Below are positions 29,761 through 37,151 of a stretch of 64,000 nt of DNA, one piece after another. Position 1 is the first letter of the stretch; each line of letters begins with the position of its first letter. Both the position numbers and the translations under genes were made by a program. Origin of the DNA: Rhodospirillales bacterium (lineage in GTDB: Bacteria > Pseudomonadota > Alphaproteobacteria > JAJFIK01); contig JAJFIK010000089.1 of assembly GCA_021775005.1 (NCBI GenBank), positions 22,685 through 86,684 of the forward strand, given 5' to 3'. The notes beneath the pieces are model-generated. The model searched no databases. It had not been told where the DNA came from and worked only from the letters and a program-made list of their open reading frames with translations.

Positions 29761-30513
29761 ATGACCAAACGCCCCTCTGCTGCGCTTCTTATCATTGGTG
29801 ATGAAATCCTTTCAGGGCGCACCCGCGATGCGAACTTACAAACCATCGCTGTGAAGCTAAGCGGGGTTGGCGTCGACCTGGCAGAAGTGCGTGTGGTGCC
29901 AGACGACGAGGCGGTAATCGTCGCAGCCCTGAACGCGCTTCGCCCGGCACACAAATACGTCTTCACCACAGGCGGCATAGGCCCCACTCATGATGACATT
30001 ACGGCGACCTGTGTCGCCCGGGCGTTTGGTGTTCCCATTGATGTACGGGCGGATGCCTATGCCATTCTTGAAGCGCACTATCCGCCAGGGGAATTCAATG
30101 AGACCCGCCAGCGCATGGCCCGCATTCCTGATGGGGCCACGCTCATCCCCAACCCGATCTCCAAAGCGCCGGGGTTTCAGTTGGAGAATGTTTTCGTATT
30201 GCCAGGCATCCCCATGTTGGTTGAGGTCATGCTCGATGGATTGCTCGAAAGCCTTGTGGGCGGGCCGCCGCTATATTCCCACACCATCAGCGCCTTTGTG
30301 CCGGAAAGTGTCGTGGCCAAGGGGCTCGAAATCATTCAAGATCGCTACCCGGCATTGCGCATTGGGTCCTATCCGTTCCTGCGAGATGGCAAGGCGGGGG
30401 CGAGCTTAGTGCTCCGAGGGACAGACGAATCAGCCCTTGAGAACGCGCTCCAGGACCTGCGCGAGCTGATCGCGGGATTGAACGTGCCGATTGAATTGGA
30501 TGCGCGCGGCTGA
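29761..30513 (+). CDS. Molybdopterin-binding-domain protein (MoaB/CinA N-terminal type)
   Basis: 250 residues from the ATG at 29761 (MTKRPSAALLIIGDEILSG). The MoCF-domain motifs are GDEILSGRTRDAN at the N-terminus and TTGGIGPTHDDITA near 75. Length and C-terminal region resemble the CinA N-terminal domain without the amidase part. Annotated in many genomes as competence/damage-inducible protein A. Function here unknown; a pterin nucleotide substrate is plausible. Confidence 0.85.
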   Translation: MTKRPSAALLIIGDEILSGRTRDANLQTIAVKLSGVGVDLAEVRVVPDDEAVIVAALNALRPAHKYVFTTGGIGPTHDDITATCVARAFGVPIDVRADAYAILEAHYPPGEFNETRQRMARIPDGATLIPNPISKAPGFQLENVFVLPGIPMLVEVMLDGLLESLVGGPPLYSHTISAFVPESVVAKGLEIIQDRYPALRIGSYPFLRDGKAGASLVLRGTDESALENALQDLRELIAGLNVPIELDARG

Positions 30514-30794
30514 CGCCCCTGTTGCCGCACTGCCACAAATCTCGCGTGAAATTGATGCTGGATCAGGGGTTATTGCCCCATTTCGCCCCAATTAGTCGCT
30601 CATCTTGGCTTTGACGCGACGCATCATCTATTGCGATTGGCTGGTGCCGTGGTAAGAATATTGCGGATTCTGTATTGGGGACGAAACCCGGCAGATCCCA
30701 AACTAGGGCGGGAACGGCATTAGAACCACCCGATCGGTTCTGCTATGCCGGTTCTACACTTTGAGGATCGGACCGGAGGAGTAAGGAGAGTTTC
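30514..30794. other. Intergenic region of about 280 nt with operator-like repeats at its 3' end
   Basis: No convincing gene on either strand. The first 200 nt show no clear structure. Near the end lie the candidate SOS box and repeat array described separately, then GGAGGAGTAAGGAGAG just ahead of the next start. Confidence 0.6.
30712..30755 (+). promoter_or_regulatory. Candidate operator array upstream of a small secreted protein
   Basis: GAACGGCATTAGAAC at 30712-30726 matches the LexA consensus GAAC-N7-GAAC. The second half-site is also part of an array with even spacing: AGAACC at 30722-30727, GGTTCT at 30736-30741, GGTTCT at 30750-30755, each 8 nt apart (14-nt period). A possible -10 TACACT lies at 30755-30760. 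The SOS box may be chance; about two such matches are expected in a window this size. Confidence 0.45.
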
Positions 30795-31061
30795 ATGGCG
30801 AAAATATTGACCGGTGTAATGGGGCTGGCGGTCGGCGCTGTCATGATTGCTGCAGGTTCTGCATTTGCACTCGACTCGAGCGTGGAAGCAATGGACATGG
30901 GCGGCGATCACCAATTCTACGTTTGGTGTACAGGTGCTGATGATTTTGAAGACACCGCATCAGGTTCAAACTGGCGCGATGCGCAGACCAATCTTTATAA
31001 TGCGCTGCAAGGCGACGGTCGCAGCACGTGCTGGCCGGTTTGGCAGGGTTTAGTCGACTAA
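30795..31061 (+). CDS. Small secreted protein, unknown
   Basis: 88 residues. Signal peptide MAKILTGVMGLAVGAVMIAAGSAFA is likely cut after AFA, leaving about 63 residues with two Cys (VWCTGADD, STCWPVW) that could form a disulfide in the periplasm. A strong GGAGGAGTAAGGAGAG ribosome region precedes the ATG, and a strong terminator follows, which suggests an abundant monocistronic product. No family recognised. Confidence 0.75.
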   Translation: MAKILTGVMGLAVGAVMIAAGSAFALDSSVEAMDMGGDHQFYVWCTGADDFEDTASGSNWRDAQTNLYNALQGDGRSTCWPVWQGLVD

Positions 31062-31096
31062 GCTCGACCCAAGCCGAATAACAGGGTTTAAGACTA

Positions 31097-31127
31097 CGCG
31101 GGCGGCACTGGCCGTCCGCGTTTTTTA
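31097..31127 (+). terminator. Rho-independent terminator after the small secreted protein
   Basis: CGCGGGCGGC at 31097-31106 pairs with GCCGTCCGCG at 31111-31120 (one G-T pair), loop ACTG, followed by TTTTTTATT. Confidence 0.9.
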
Positions 31128-31161
31128 TTGTCTAATTGGTAGGTGCGTTGATTCGCATTTT

Positions 31162-31249
31162 GGCCGCGTGGTGGAATTGGTAGACACGACAGACTTAAAA
31201 TCTGTTTCCAGGTTCTGGAGTGCCGGTTCAAGTCCGGCCGCGGCCACCA
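31162..31249 (+). tRNA. tRNA-Leu (UAA)
   Basis: 88 nt with the encoded CCA end. Acceptor stem GGCCGCG pairs with CGCGGCC. The anticodon stem is ACAGA/TCTGT around loop CTTAAAA, with TAA anticodon at 31196-31198. A long variable arm, as in class II tRNAs, is followed by the T arm GCCGG-TTCAAGT-CCGGC. Eight T residues follow the CCA, which can serve as terminator. The next region is the MerR-controlled cluster. Confidence 0.97.
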
Positions 31250-31372
31250 TTTTTTTTGCGCGATGCCGCCCACCAACCCATCGCGCGGGTTCCGGTTCGA
31301 GGTTTAACCTCTCACCTCCACTAGCAAATAATATCCTCACCCAAATGTGAAGCTCATGCGCCTGAGTCCGCT

Positions 31373-31403
31373 TTGACCTTGTAGTCGCTACAGGGAGCAA
31401 AGT
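31373..31403 (+). promoter_or_regulatory. MerR-type promoter/operator for the MerT-like operon
   Basis: -35 TTGACC at 31373-31378, then a 19-nt spacer holding the dyad CCTTGTAG-TCG-CTACAGGG (31377-31395, 7 of 8 pairs), then a weak -10-like CAAAGT at 31398-31403. The long spacer with central dyad is the hallmark of promoters remodelled by MerR-family activators. It closely matches the site at 34933-34963. Confidence 0.85.
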
Positions 31404-31440
31404 GCCAACTGCCGCACCGTTATTTTGAGGAGCACCCCTG

Positions 31441-31848
31441 TTGTCGGATATATCTCCAAATCCCGATGAAGTTGAACCGTCTGACGCCGGAAAAACTGCA
31501 GTCTCCACAAGTGGAGCGGTGGGGCTGAGCGCCATTGCCTCTTTCATTGGGCTTTGCTGTATCGGGCCGTGGTCTGTCGCGCTCTTTGGTGTGCCCGGGG
31601 CGGTGGCGTTGGCGCGGTTTCAGCCGGCGCGGCCTTATCTCCTTGTGGCAGCCGCGCTTCTTCTTGCCTGGTCGTTTTGGACGGTCTACCGCCCACAGCC
31701 CCTTACAGGTGAGGCGTGCGACACCAAGCGTCGGTCGGTCTGGCTGCAGGGGGTCTTGTGGTTGGCGGCGGCATTGCTGCTTGCGGCCATCTTTGCTGAG
31801 CAGTTGCAGTGGATATTGGTAGACCCCACCCCCAGAGGATTGAGATGA
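31441..31848 (+). CDS. MerT-like mercuric/metal transport membrane protein
   Basis: 135 residues with about three membrane helices. The first helix contains the paired Cys of MerT, in IGLCCIGPWSVALFGVPGA, followed by LARFQPARPYLL as in MerT. A single Cys (GEACDTK) lies between the second and third helices, where MerT has its cytoplasmic Cys pair. MerT moves Hg(II) across the inner membrane to MerA. The start is TTG at 31441, supported by GAGGAG at 31427-31432. First gene after the MerR-type promoter. Metal identity is inferred. Confidence 0.75.
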   Translation: MSDISPNPDEVEPSDAGKTAVSTSGAVGLSAIASFIGLCCIGPWSVALFGVPGAVALARFQPARPYLLVAAALLLAWSFWTVYRPQPLTGEACDTKRRSVWLQGVLWLAAALLLAAIFAEQLQWILVDPTPRGLR

Positions 31849-33074
31849 TGGCCCGCGTGAAATTTATTCTTTGCTTGTTGGCCTTGTTCGTACTGCCAGG
31901 AAGCGCCATGGCGCAAACCGATGCGCCGATTGAAATTATCCCCCTGGGCGAAGACTCGCAGCGGCTCATTGATGACTTCAATGCGCGTGCGGGAACTGTG
32001 CGCCAGGTGTTCATTATTGGGCCGACCTGCGGTGTCTGCCTGCGCGGCATGGCGGATCTCAACAGCGCGTACATCGCAGAGCGCCAGGGCGATCCGCGCT
32101 TGCACACCTTTGTTGTTTATGTTCCCGCGCTGCAAGCAACGGCTGCGGATGTGCCGCCCGTGGCTGAGCTCATGGCGGGCCCAAGGATCGATCACTATTG
32201 GCAAGAGTCCGGCATGATCGGCGTGGATTATCAGCCGATCTTTGAAACAGAGATTTACATTTGGGATTTCTGGTTCATTTACGGGCCGGACGCCGTCTGG
32301 GAAGGTGATATGCCGCCGGTTCCAGATTTCTGGCAACACCAGTTGCGTGGCCGCTTTCCCGCTGATCGATATCTGGACAAAGAGGTCTTTACCGCTGAGG
32401 TCATCGCCATGATTGAGGCCTTACCTGAACGCACTGATCAATTGGCGCAATCGTCTGAGACAGCTGGTTCTGCGGGCTCGGTGGTTATCCCCACAGTGGC
32501 GCAAGGCTTTGGCGTTCCCATAAGGCAATATCGGGAGAGCCAAGGGGGGCAGGCGGCGATCGATGCTGTTGCGTCGCGCACCCTGACAGGGCACCTCACC
32601 ACCGCCGATGCGGTGTATGATTTGCGCGTCTCCCATGCGCGCCCCAACATCCTTCAGCGCCAACTGTTTGATGCCGAAGGGCAACCTGCGAGCGCAGAAT
32701 TGCCTGACGAAGTGGTGAGTCACCTCAGCGCCAGTTTTGACTTTGATCGGCCGCTCATAAACTGGCAGGCCAAGGGGCACCAATTTACCATGGAGGGAGC
32801 GGAGCTGCTGGACGGATTGCTCTATTGGAACCTGGTGCAAACCGATCCAGATGGCCGTCGCTGGGCCTATTTGGTTGAAACTCACACCGGCACCATTGCG
32901 CGGGAGCAAGCGTTCGACATGGACGGTAATTTGACCCTGGTCGTGGTCAATTCTGACTTCAGGGAGGTCGATGGCGCACAGCGGGCTCACCGTGTGGAAT
33001 ACCGGGCTCCCGACGGTGCGGTTCATTGGGTCGAAGAGTACGACACTATTGCAATCGTTCCGACCGAACAATGA
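31845..33074 (+). CDS. Secreted thioredoxin-fold protein with a large C-terminal domain
   Basis: 409 residues; the start overlaps the MerT-like stop (ATGATG), so the two are coupled. Signal peptide MMARVKFILCLLALFVLPGSAMA. Residues about 45-150 form a thioredoxin-like domain with active-site motif CGVC in IIGPTCGVCLRG. From about residue 210 a separate domain of beta-rich sequence begins (AIDAVASRTLTGHLTTADAVYDLRV), resembling LolA/lipoprotein-sorting folds in its alternation; that is inference. It may handle thiol-bound metal in the periplasm in place of MerP. Confidence 0.65.
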   Translation: MMARVKFILCLLALFVLPGSAMAQTDAPIEIIPLGEDSQRLIDDFNARAGTVRQVFIIGPTCGVCLRGMADLNSAYIAERQGDPRLHTFVVYVPALQATAADVPPVAELMAGPRIDHYWQESGMIGVDYQPIFETEIYIWDFWFIYGPDAVWEGDMPPVPDFWQHQLRGRFPADRYLDKEVFTAEVIAMIEALPERTDQLAQSSETAGSAGSVVIPTVAQGFGVPIRQYRESQGGQAAIDAVASRTLTGHLTTADAVYDLRVSHARPNILQRQLFDAEGQPASAELPDEVVSHLSASFDFDRPLINWQAKGHQFTMEGAELLDGLLYWNLVQTDPDGRRWAYLVETHTGTIAREQAFDMDGNLTLVVVNSDFREVDGAQRAHRVEYRAPDGAVHWVEEYDTIAIVPTEQ

Positions 33075-33075
33075 G

Positions 33076-34278
33076 ATGAAATCCCTTCCGCGCGCGTTAA
33101 ATTTCTGGCTGTTTGCACTGGTGATCCTTGGGGCCTGGGCCGCAATCGGTTCAGCGGATGCGAGCGAGCCTGCGTTGGAACTTCGCGTGTTTCCTGACGG
33201 TCCGATTTACGCCTACCAATCAGATCCTGCGCGTCAGAGAAGCAATATTGTTCTGCATAGTTTGGGAGTTACAAATCTCGCGAGCGATGAGATTGAAGTA
33301 AGCGGGGTTACTTTCTCTCTTTTGGAAGAGGGGGTCGTCACGCAAATCACCACAATTGGTGCCGATGAGATCAGCCAACACGCGCCAAGTTATCGAATGG
33401 CGCAGCAAATGGGCACGTTCCAGCGTTTCGATAGCGTATTTGGGTTTACGCCCTTGTTCGGCGAGGGCGGCCGGCTCTCCAGTGCACGGGTTTTGAGTGA
33501 GGGCCGAAGTTTAATCTTTCTGTCGCAGTATTTTTCGCTCAACGGGAACGTGGATGTGCTGCGCGTTGAGGTGATGGCCATTAGCCAAAACGGTCCCGTG
33601 ACTACCGCACTCGACATTCCTGTGGTGCACTATGATCCAGCGGCGCAATACACCTTTCCACTGAACGGCAGTTGGTTCGTCAACGTAGGACCGAACCATT
33701 TCAGCCATCATCGGTGGTCACAAAACAGCGAATTCGCGATCGACGCCATTCGTGTCGGGCGCAATGGCCGCGCCTTCGCAAGCGATGGCCAGTCGGTTGA
33801 GGACTTTTACGCTTTTGGCGCGCCGGTGTATGCGGCCGCAGAGGGGGTGGTTGTCGCCGCGATGGATGGCATTGGTCCTGCCCCGCTAAAGGGCGTTGAT
33901 GAATCCTTTGATGACTTTTTTGCGCGTATGTCGGCGCGTCAGTCTGATCTCTTTGCGGAAGATCCGCTATTGGCTGCGGGTAATTTTGTCATCATTGAGC
34001 ATGAGGGCGGAGAACACTCGGTCTATGGGCATCTGCGGCAAGGGAGTTTGCAAGTGGCGGTCGGAGACAGAGTTTTGCCAGGCATGCAGCTTGGCGAAAT
34101 TGGAAACTCCGGTAACTCGCTTGAGCCACACTTGCACTTTCAGGTGATGTTGGGGGCTGATCGAATGTGGTCGCGCGGGGTGCCAGTTATTTTTCAGGGC
34201 CTAGCAGGCCGAGATAGTGATGTGATTACCCGGCAACTTCGATCTGGAGACTTTGTCTTCAGCAACCACGTTGAATAG
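33076..34278 (+). CDS. M23-family peptidase (LytM-like)
   Basis: 400 residues from the ATG at 33076, 1 nt after the preceding stop. Signal-type hydrophobic N-terminus, a beta-rich domain of about 200 residues, then a C-terminal M23 domain: HHRWSQNSEFAIDA as the H...D first-ligand motif, FGAPVYAAAEGVVVA, GNFVIIEHEGGEHSVYGHL, and PHLHFQ with the HxH ligands. M23 enzymes cut peptidoglycan crosslinks. Third gene of the MerR-controlled plus-strand unit, an unusual partner there. It converges on the GDCC gene with a 2-nt gap. Confidence 0.82.
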   Translation: MKSLPRALNFWLFALVILGAWAAIGSADASEPALELRVFPDGPIYAYQSDPARQRSNIVLHSLGVTNLASDEIEVSGVTFSLLEEGVVTQITTIGADEISQHAPSYRMAQQMGTFQRFDSVFGFTPLFGEGGRLSSARVLSEGRSLIFLSQYFSLNGNVDVLRVEVMAISQNGPVTTALDIPVVHYDPAAQYTFPLNGSWFVNVGPNHFSHHRWSQNSEFAIDAIRVGRNGRAFASDGQSVEDFYAFGAPVYAAAEGVVVAAMDGIGPAPLKGVDESFDDFFARMSARQSDLFAEDPLLAAGNFVIIEHEGGEHSVYGHLRQGSLQVAVGDRVLPGMQLGEIGNSGNSLEPHLHFQVMLGADRMWSRGVPVIFQGLAGRDSDVITRQLRSGDFVFSNHVE

Positions 34279-34280
34279 GT

Positions 34281-34520
34281 CTATTGCGCGCTGGCGCAAT
34301 TCTGACCTTCTTGGATTGGCGGGCAGGGTACATCACCGAATGAGCAGTAAACGCAACAATCACCTGGCAGTGGTTTGAGAACGGTCTTGCAGCCTTTGCA
34401 ATCATAAAAATACTGGCAGGCATCGGTGGGCATGGTTTCAGTTTCCCGATGACCACATGCCGGGCAAGTGAGTGTTGACTTCAGACTTACGTCCTGTTGC
34501 GGCGCGGCGTTGTCAGGCAT
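34281..34520 (-). CDS. GDCCVxC-domain small Cys-rich protein of mer-type clusters
   Basis: 79 residues from the ATG at 34520 (34541 is an alternative). It carries eight Cys: CPACGHRE, ACQYFYDCKGCKT and GDCCVYCSFGDVPCPPIQ. The GDCCVxCSyG...PCPPIQ signature marks a small family seen next to MerR/MerA-type mercury genes. A metal-binding role is inferred. It overlaps the preceding membrane-protein gene by 8 nt. Confidence 0.8.
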   Translation of the reverse strand: MPDNAAPQQDVSLKSTLTCPACGHRETETMPTDACQYFYDCKGCKTVLKPLPGDCCVYCSFGDVPCPPIQEGQNCASAQ

Positions 34521-34908
34521 TCGAGTTTCGACCCTTTCCATATGGTCCCCATATCCATTCAAGACCATATGTTGAAATGGCAAGAAGTGCAGTCCCCCAA
34601 ACAATTTCGTTTAGGAATGCCCCCGTCGCTCCAATGATGCCGAAACCGCTAACAAGTACTCCTGCAGACCCCATTAGAAAGATTGGACCTGAGACATAAC
34701 AATGGAGACGCCCGCAGCGCCCCGCGTTGATCACGCAAGCCAGCCCCATCCAGACGTAAATCCCGGCCATTATCAAAACGGTGATCTGAAATGGCAGATA
34801 GGCTTGCAAAAAATTTAGCGAAACCAGGATTGCAATCGGCAAGCCCCAGACCAAGATAAATGGCAGCGGCCGGTTGGATAAATCTCGGTTTTCTTGCTCT
34901 GCGGTCAT
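34513..34908 (-). CDS. Membrane protein with Cys motif, mer-like cluster
   Basis: 131 residues with about four helices (PFILVWGLPIAILVSL, FQITVLIMAGIYVWMGL, PIFLMGSAGVLVSG, IVWGTALLAISTYG). The sequence INAGRCGRLHCYVSGP between helices contains a Cys-x4-Cys pair like the cytosolic Cys sites of mercury transporters. It is the first gene after the second MerR-type promoter. Function not known; metal transport is inferred from context. Confidence 0.65.
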   Translation of the reverse strand: MTAEQENRDLSNRPLPFILVWGLPIAILVSLNFLQAYLPFQITVLIMAGIYVWMGLACVINAGRCGRLHCYVSGPIFLMGSAGVLVSGFGIIGATGAFLNEIVWGTALLAISTYGLEWIWGPYGKGRNSNA

Positions 34909-34932
34909 GACATACCCTCAAATTGTCGCCAA

Positions 34933-34963
34933 AGACTGCACCTTGTAGTTCCTACATGGTCAA
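34933..34963 (-). promoter_or_regulatory. Second MerR-type promoter/operator
   Basis: Read on the minus strand: -35 TTGACC at 34963-34958, 19-nt spacer, -10-like CAGTCT at 34938-34933. The dyad ACCTTGTAG-TTC-CTACATGGT (34940-34960, 8 of 9 pairs) fills the spacer. The -35 lies 6 nt beyond the merR-like stop codon. Shares core TTGTAG-N3-CTACA with the site at 31373-31403. Confidence 0.85.
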
Positions 34964-34969
34964 GGCAGT

Positions 34970-35386
34970 CTAGACGTACAGGGCGTCGATGATGGGGCAG
35001 TTGGGCTTTGCACCGGTTCCACAAAGCTCCGCGAGATCTTTCAACTTTCGCTGCATTTTTTGGAGTTCGCGAATCTTTTTTTGCACGCCGCCAATGTGTT
35101 CAACAGCAATGTCGTGAATTTCTCCGCAGGAATAATTTTCATTATCCAACAGCGAACACAACCGCCGGGTTTCCTCGATGGTGAAGCCAAGTCCACGCAG
35201 CTGTAGGACGAAGCCAAGCCGTTTGCGGCCCTCGTCGTCATAAATGCGATATCCATTGGCGGCGCGGCGCGGCGGTGGCAGCAAACCATTGCTCTCATAA
35301 TAGCGAATGGTCTCAGCCCCACAGCCCGTCGCGCGCGCCAGTTGCCCACGTGTGAATTCGGTATGGTCACTGCTTGCCGCGCCCAC
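34970..35386 (-). CDS. MerR-family metal-responsive regulator
   Basis: 138 residues from the GTG at 35386, set by GGAGG 6 nt before it (an upstream GTG at 35401 is the longer option). Winged helix at FTRGQLARATGCGAETIRYYESNGLLPPPRR, then a coiled coil. Metal-site Cys occur in YSCGEI and in LCGTGAKPNCPIIDAL. The Cys-x7-Cys-PII loop resembles CueR, but the helix Cys (where CueR has Ser) fits MerR and ZntR, which sense divalent ions. It likely controls both promoters described here. The ligand, Hg(II) or Zn/Cd/Pb, is undecided. Confidence 0.88.
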   Translation of the reverse strand: MGAASSDHTEFTRGQLARATGCGAETIRYYESNGLLPPPRRAANGYRIYDDEGRKRLGFVLQLRGLGFTIEETRRLCSLLDNENYSCGEIHDIAVEHIGGVQKKIRELQKMQRKLKDLAELCGTGAKPNCPIIDALYV

Positions 35387-35464
35387 TGGAACCTCCCTCA
35401 CCTAAATAGTGATCCATGCAAGATGGCAGAGATTGTATCCTGTCACTAGTGGAACCGCGATAAC

Positions 35465-35971
35465 TTATTCGAGACAAGCAAGGTCCCCAGCAACAATGAA
35501 CTCAGGTTCAACCGCAATCATGTTGGACTCAAGGGCTTGCCAGGTATCACCGCTTCTTAAAAAAACGCTAACCATTCGCCAAACGCCATAGCGCACCGTA
35601 CCGTCGCTTAAGGTGTCTTCTTGTTCATAGACAAGTCTTGAAAATGCCACGTCGTCATAAATGTCAATCGTCACCGGGATGACATTGGTGCAGGTAATGT
35701 GATTGCCGGTTTCGTGAAAGCGCGTCCAAGAGGCAACGGCGTTGTCGCGGTTGGAAAAGCCACCGCTGGTTATCGCATCCCAATTGCGAAAGTTTTCGTG
35801 ATAGCGCGTGGCATATGCCTCAATACCTTGGTTTTCGAGCGTCGGGCCCATTTGTTCCCAGAACGTCGCGACAGAGAGTTCTTCATCGGTGAACATGTCG
35901 CCATGATGCTCTGCGGCAGCAGAGGTCATGACACCGATTGAAAAGACAGCGCCCATTAGTATTTTTGTCAT
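35465..35971 (-). CDS. Secreted NTF2/SnoaL-like protein
   Basis: 168 residues with signal peptide MTKILMGAVFSIGVMTSAAAE, then a domain with the SnoaL/NTF2 alternation (WEQMGPTLENQGIEAYATRYHENFRNWD, then RYGVWRMVSVFLRSGDTWQALESNM). Family members are often enzymes or carriers without fixed function; none can be assigned here. Probably a separate unit upstream of the merR-like gene, same strand. Confidence 0.65.
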   Translation of the reverse strand: MTKILMGAVFSIGVMTSAAAEHHGDMFTDEELSVATFWEQMGPTLENQGIEAYATRYHENFRNWDAITSGGFSNRDNAVASWTRFHETGNHITCTNVIPVTIDIYDDVAFSRLVYEQEDTLSDGTVRYGVWRMVSVFLRSGDTWQALESNMIAVEPEFIVAGDLACLE

Positions 35972-36095
35972 GAAATATTCCCTCCAATTCTACGGACGCA
36001 TTGAATCTAAACGACCAAATGACGGCATAGGCTCACAAAGAGGTGAGGAGGGTTAGCTTGGCGTAATTTGAGGGGAACATGTCGACAATGGGAGG

Positions 36096-37028
36096 TCAGC
36101 GTCGCGCCAGTTCCATCATTTGTTCCGGCACAAAGGCTGACCAATAATATGGCCACAGCACGGCCATCGCCGCATTGGGCGGGACTTTCATGATGACAAC
36201 TTCCGAGGCCATTGATGGCTCGCCGCTGTGCTGTGCGGCAACAGCAATGTCCGCGTAGGTGAGGTAGCCAAATGTTGCCATAATGGCGACAAGGTAGGCC
36301 GCGGCCGTGGCGCCAATGGCCCAGCGCGTGGCCCCCCGCACTGTCGGCGTGCGACGTGCCAGGCGAGACAGCTGTTTCTTCATTGCCTCAATAGGCGTCT
36401 TGCGGCCGATAAACGGTTCCAGGCAGCGCGCAATCGTGCCGCGATCAAGGGGAATTTGAATGTCCGCGCCGTCAATCCCGCGGCAGTGCTTATCGCCAAT
36501 CTTGGCGGGATAGGCGGAGACCACCTGCAGCCAGCGGTTCTCTTCTCCTGCAATAGTGTGAACTTCCGTCACCACCTCGCGGAAGTCCTGATCCTGACTG
36601 AAGATAAGCGCAATATCGAAAGTGTTTTCGCGGGTGAGTTTTGCCACATCCAGGGCAATGCGAATATCGATGCCCTTTTCACGATTATCGCAGGCCAAAT
36701 CGCGCGTGAAGATATTGACCCCCTCGCCAGCCCAAAGGGCAGCGCGGCGCATCCAGTCCTGACGGGTTTCGCCCCCGACTTTGCGGCCCTCGCCGGGGAT
36801 GCCGATATAGAAATTTACAGCTTCCAGATGCCAGCCCTGCCTCGCGCACACCAGCCGCGCGAGCTTCATAGGGTGGTAGTTCTCATAATCGCGATGGCCA
36901 AACGCTGTCCGCGCCGACCTCCTAAGGTTGCGTCCGTCAAAGAATGCAACAACCCGCTTATGTGATGGTTCCGGCGCGTGACGCGCCTTTGCCGCTGCCC
37001 ACATGGCATAAAATTCCTTGGTCCACAA
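36096..37028 (-). CDS. NYN-domain (PIN-like RNase) protein with C-terminal membrane helix
   Basis: 310 residues. The N-terminal NYN/DUF88-type domain shows the acidic active-site pattern: FFDGRNL near residue 30, KGIDIRIALDV near 130 and IFSQDQDFREV near 155. A helix in ATRWAIGATAAAYLVAIMATFGYLTYA (about 235-265) and a short Met-rich tail follow. NYN domains cut RNA. A membrane-linked version is less usual. Alone on its strand upstream of unrelated genes. Confidence 0.75.
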   Translation of the reverse strand: MWTKEFYAMWAAAKARHAPEPSHKRVVAFFDGRNLRRSARTAFGHRDYENYHPMKLARLVCARQGWHLEAVNFYIGIPGEGRKVGGETRQDWMRRAALWAGEGVNIFTRDLACDNREKGIDIRIALDVAKLTRENTFDIALIFSQDQDFREVVTEVHTIAGEENRWLQVVSAYPAKIGDKHCRGIDGADIQIPLDRGTIARCLEPFIGRKTPIEAMKKQLSRLARRTPTVRGATRWAIGATAAAYLVAIMATFGYLTYADIAVAAQHSGEPSMASEVVIMKVPPNAAMAVLWPYYWSAFVPEQMMELARR

Positions 37029-37151
37029 AGGTCACAACCGATGGGCCCCGTCGCAAGAAAGATACCTCTGCCAGGTCAGGGGGAGCAATTGTCCTACGCC
37101 GCATGTGGTGCCTTTTGCCCACAGCCTGTGGCGGCTTTGCACCATCTGGGG

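Noticed and set aside
30712..30726. Firm SOS box call before the small secreted protein
   Set aside because: Matches the consensus, but about two chance matches are expected in a window of this size, so it is kept only as a candidate.
31162..35386. mer-like cluster as an integrative island at the tRNA-Leu gene
   Set aside because: No integrase, and no repeat of the tRNA 3' end was seen at the far side of the cluster by eye.
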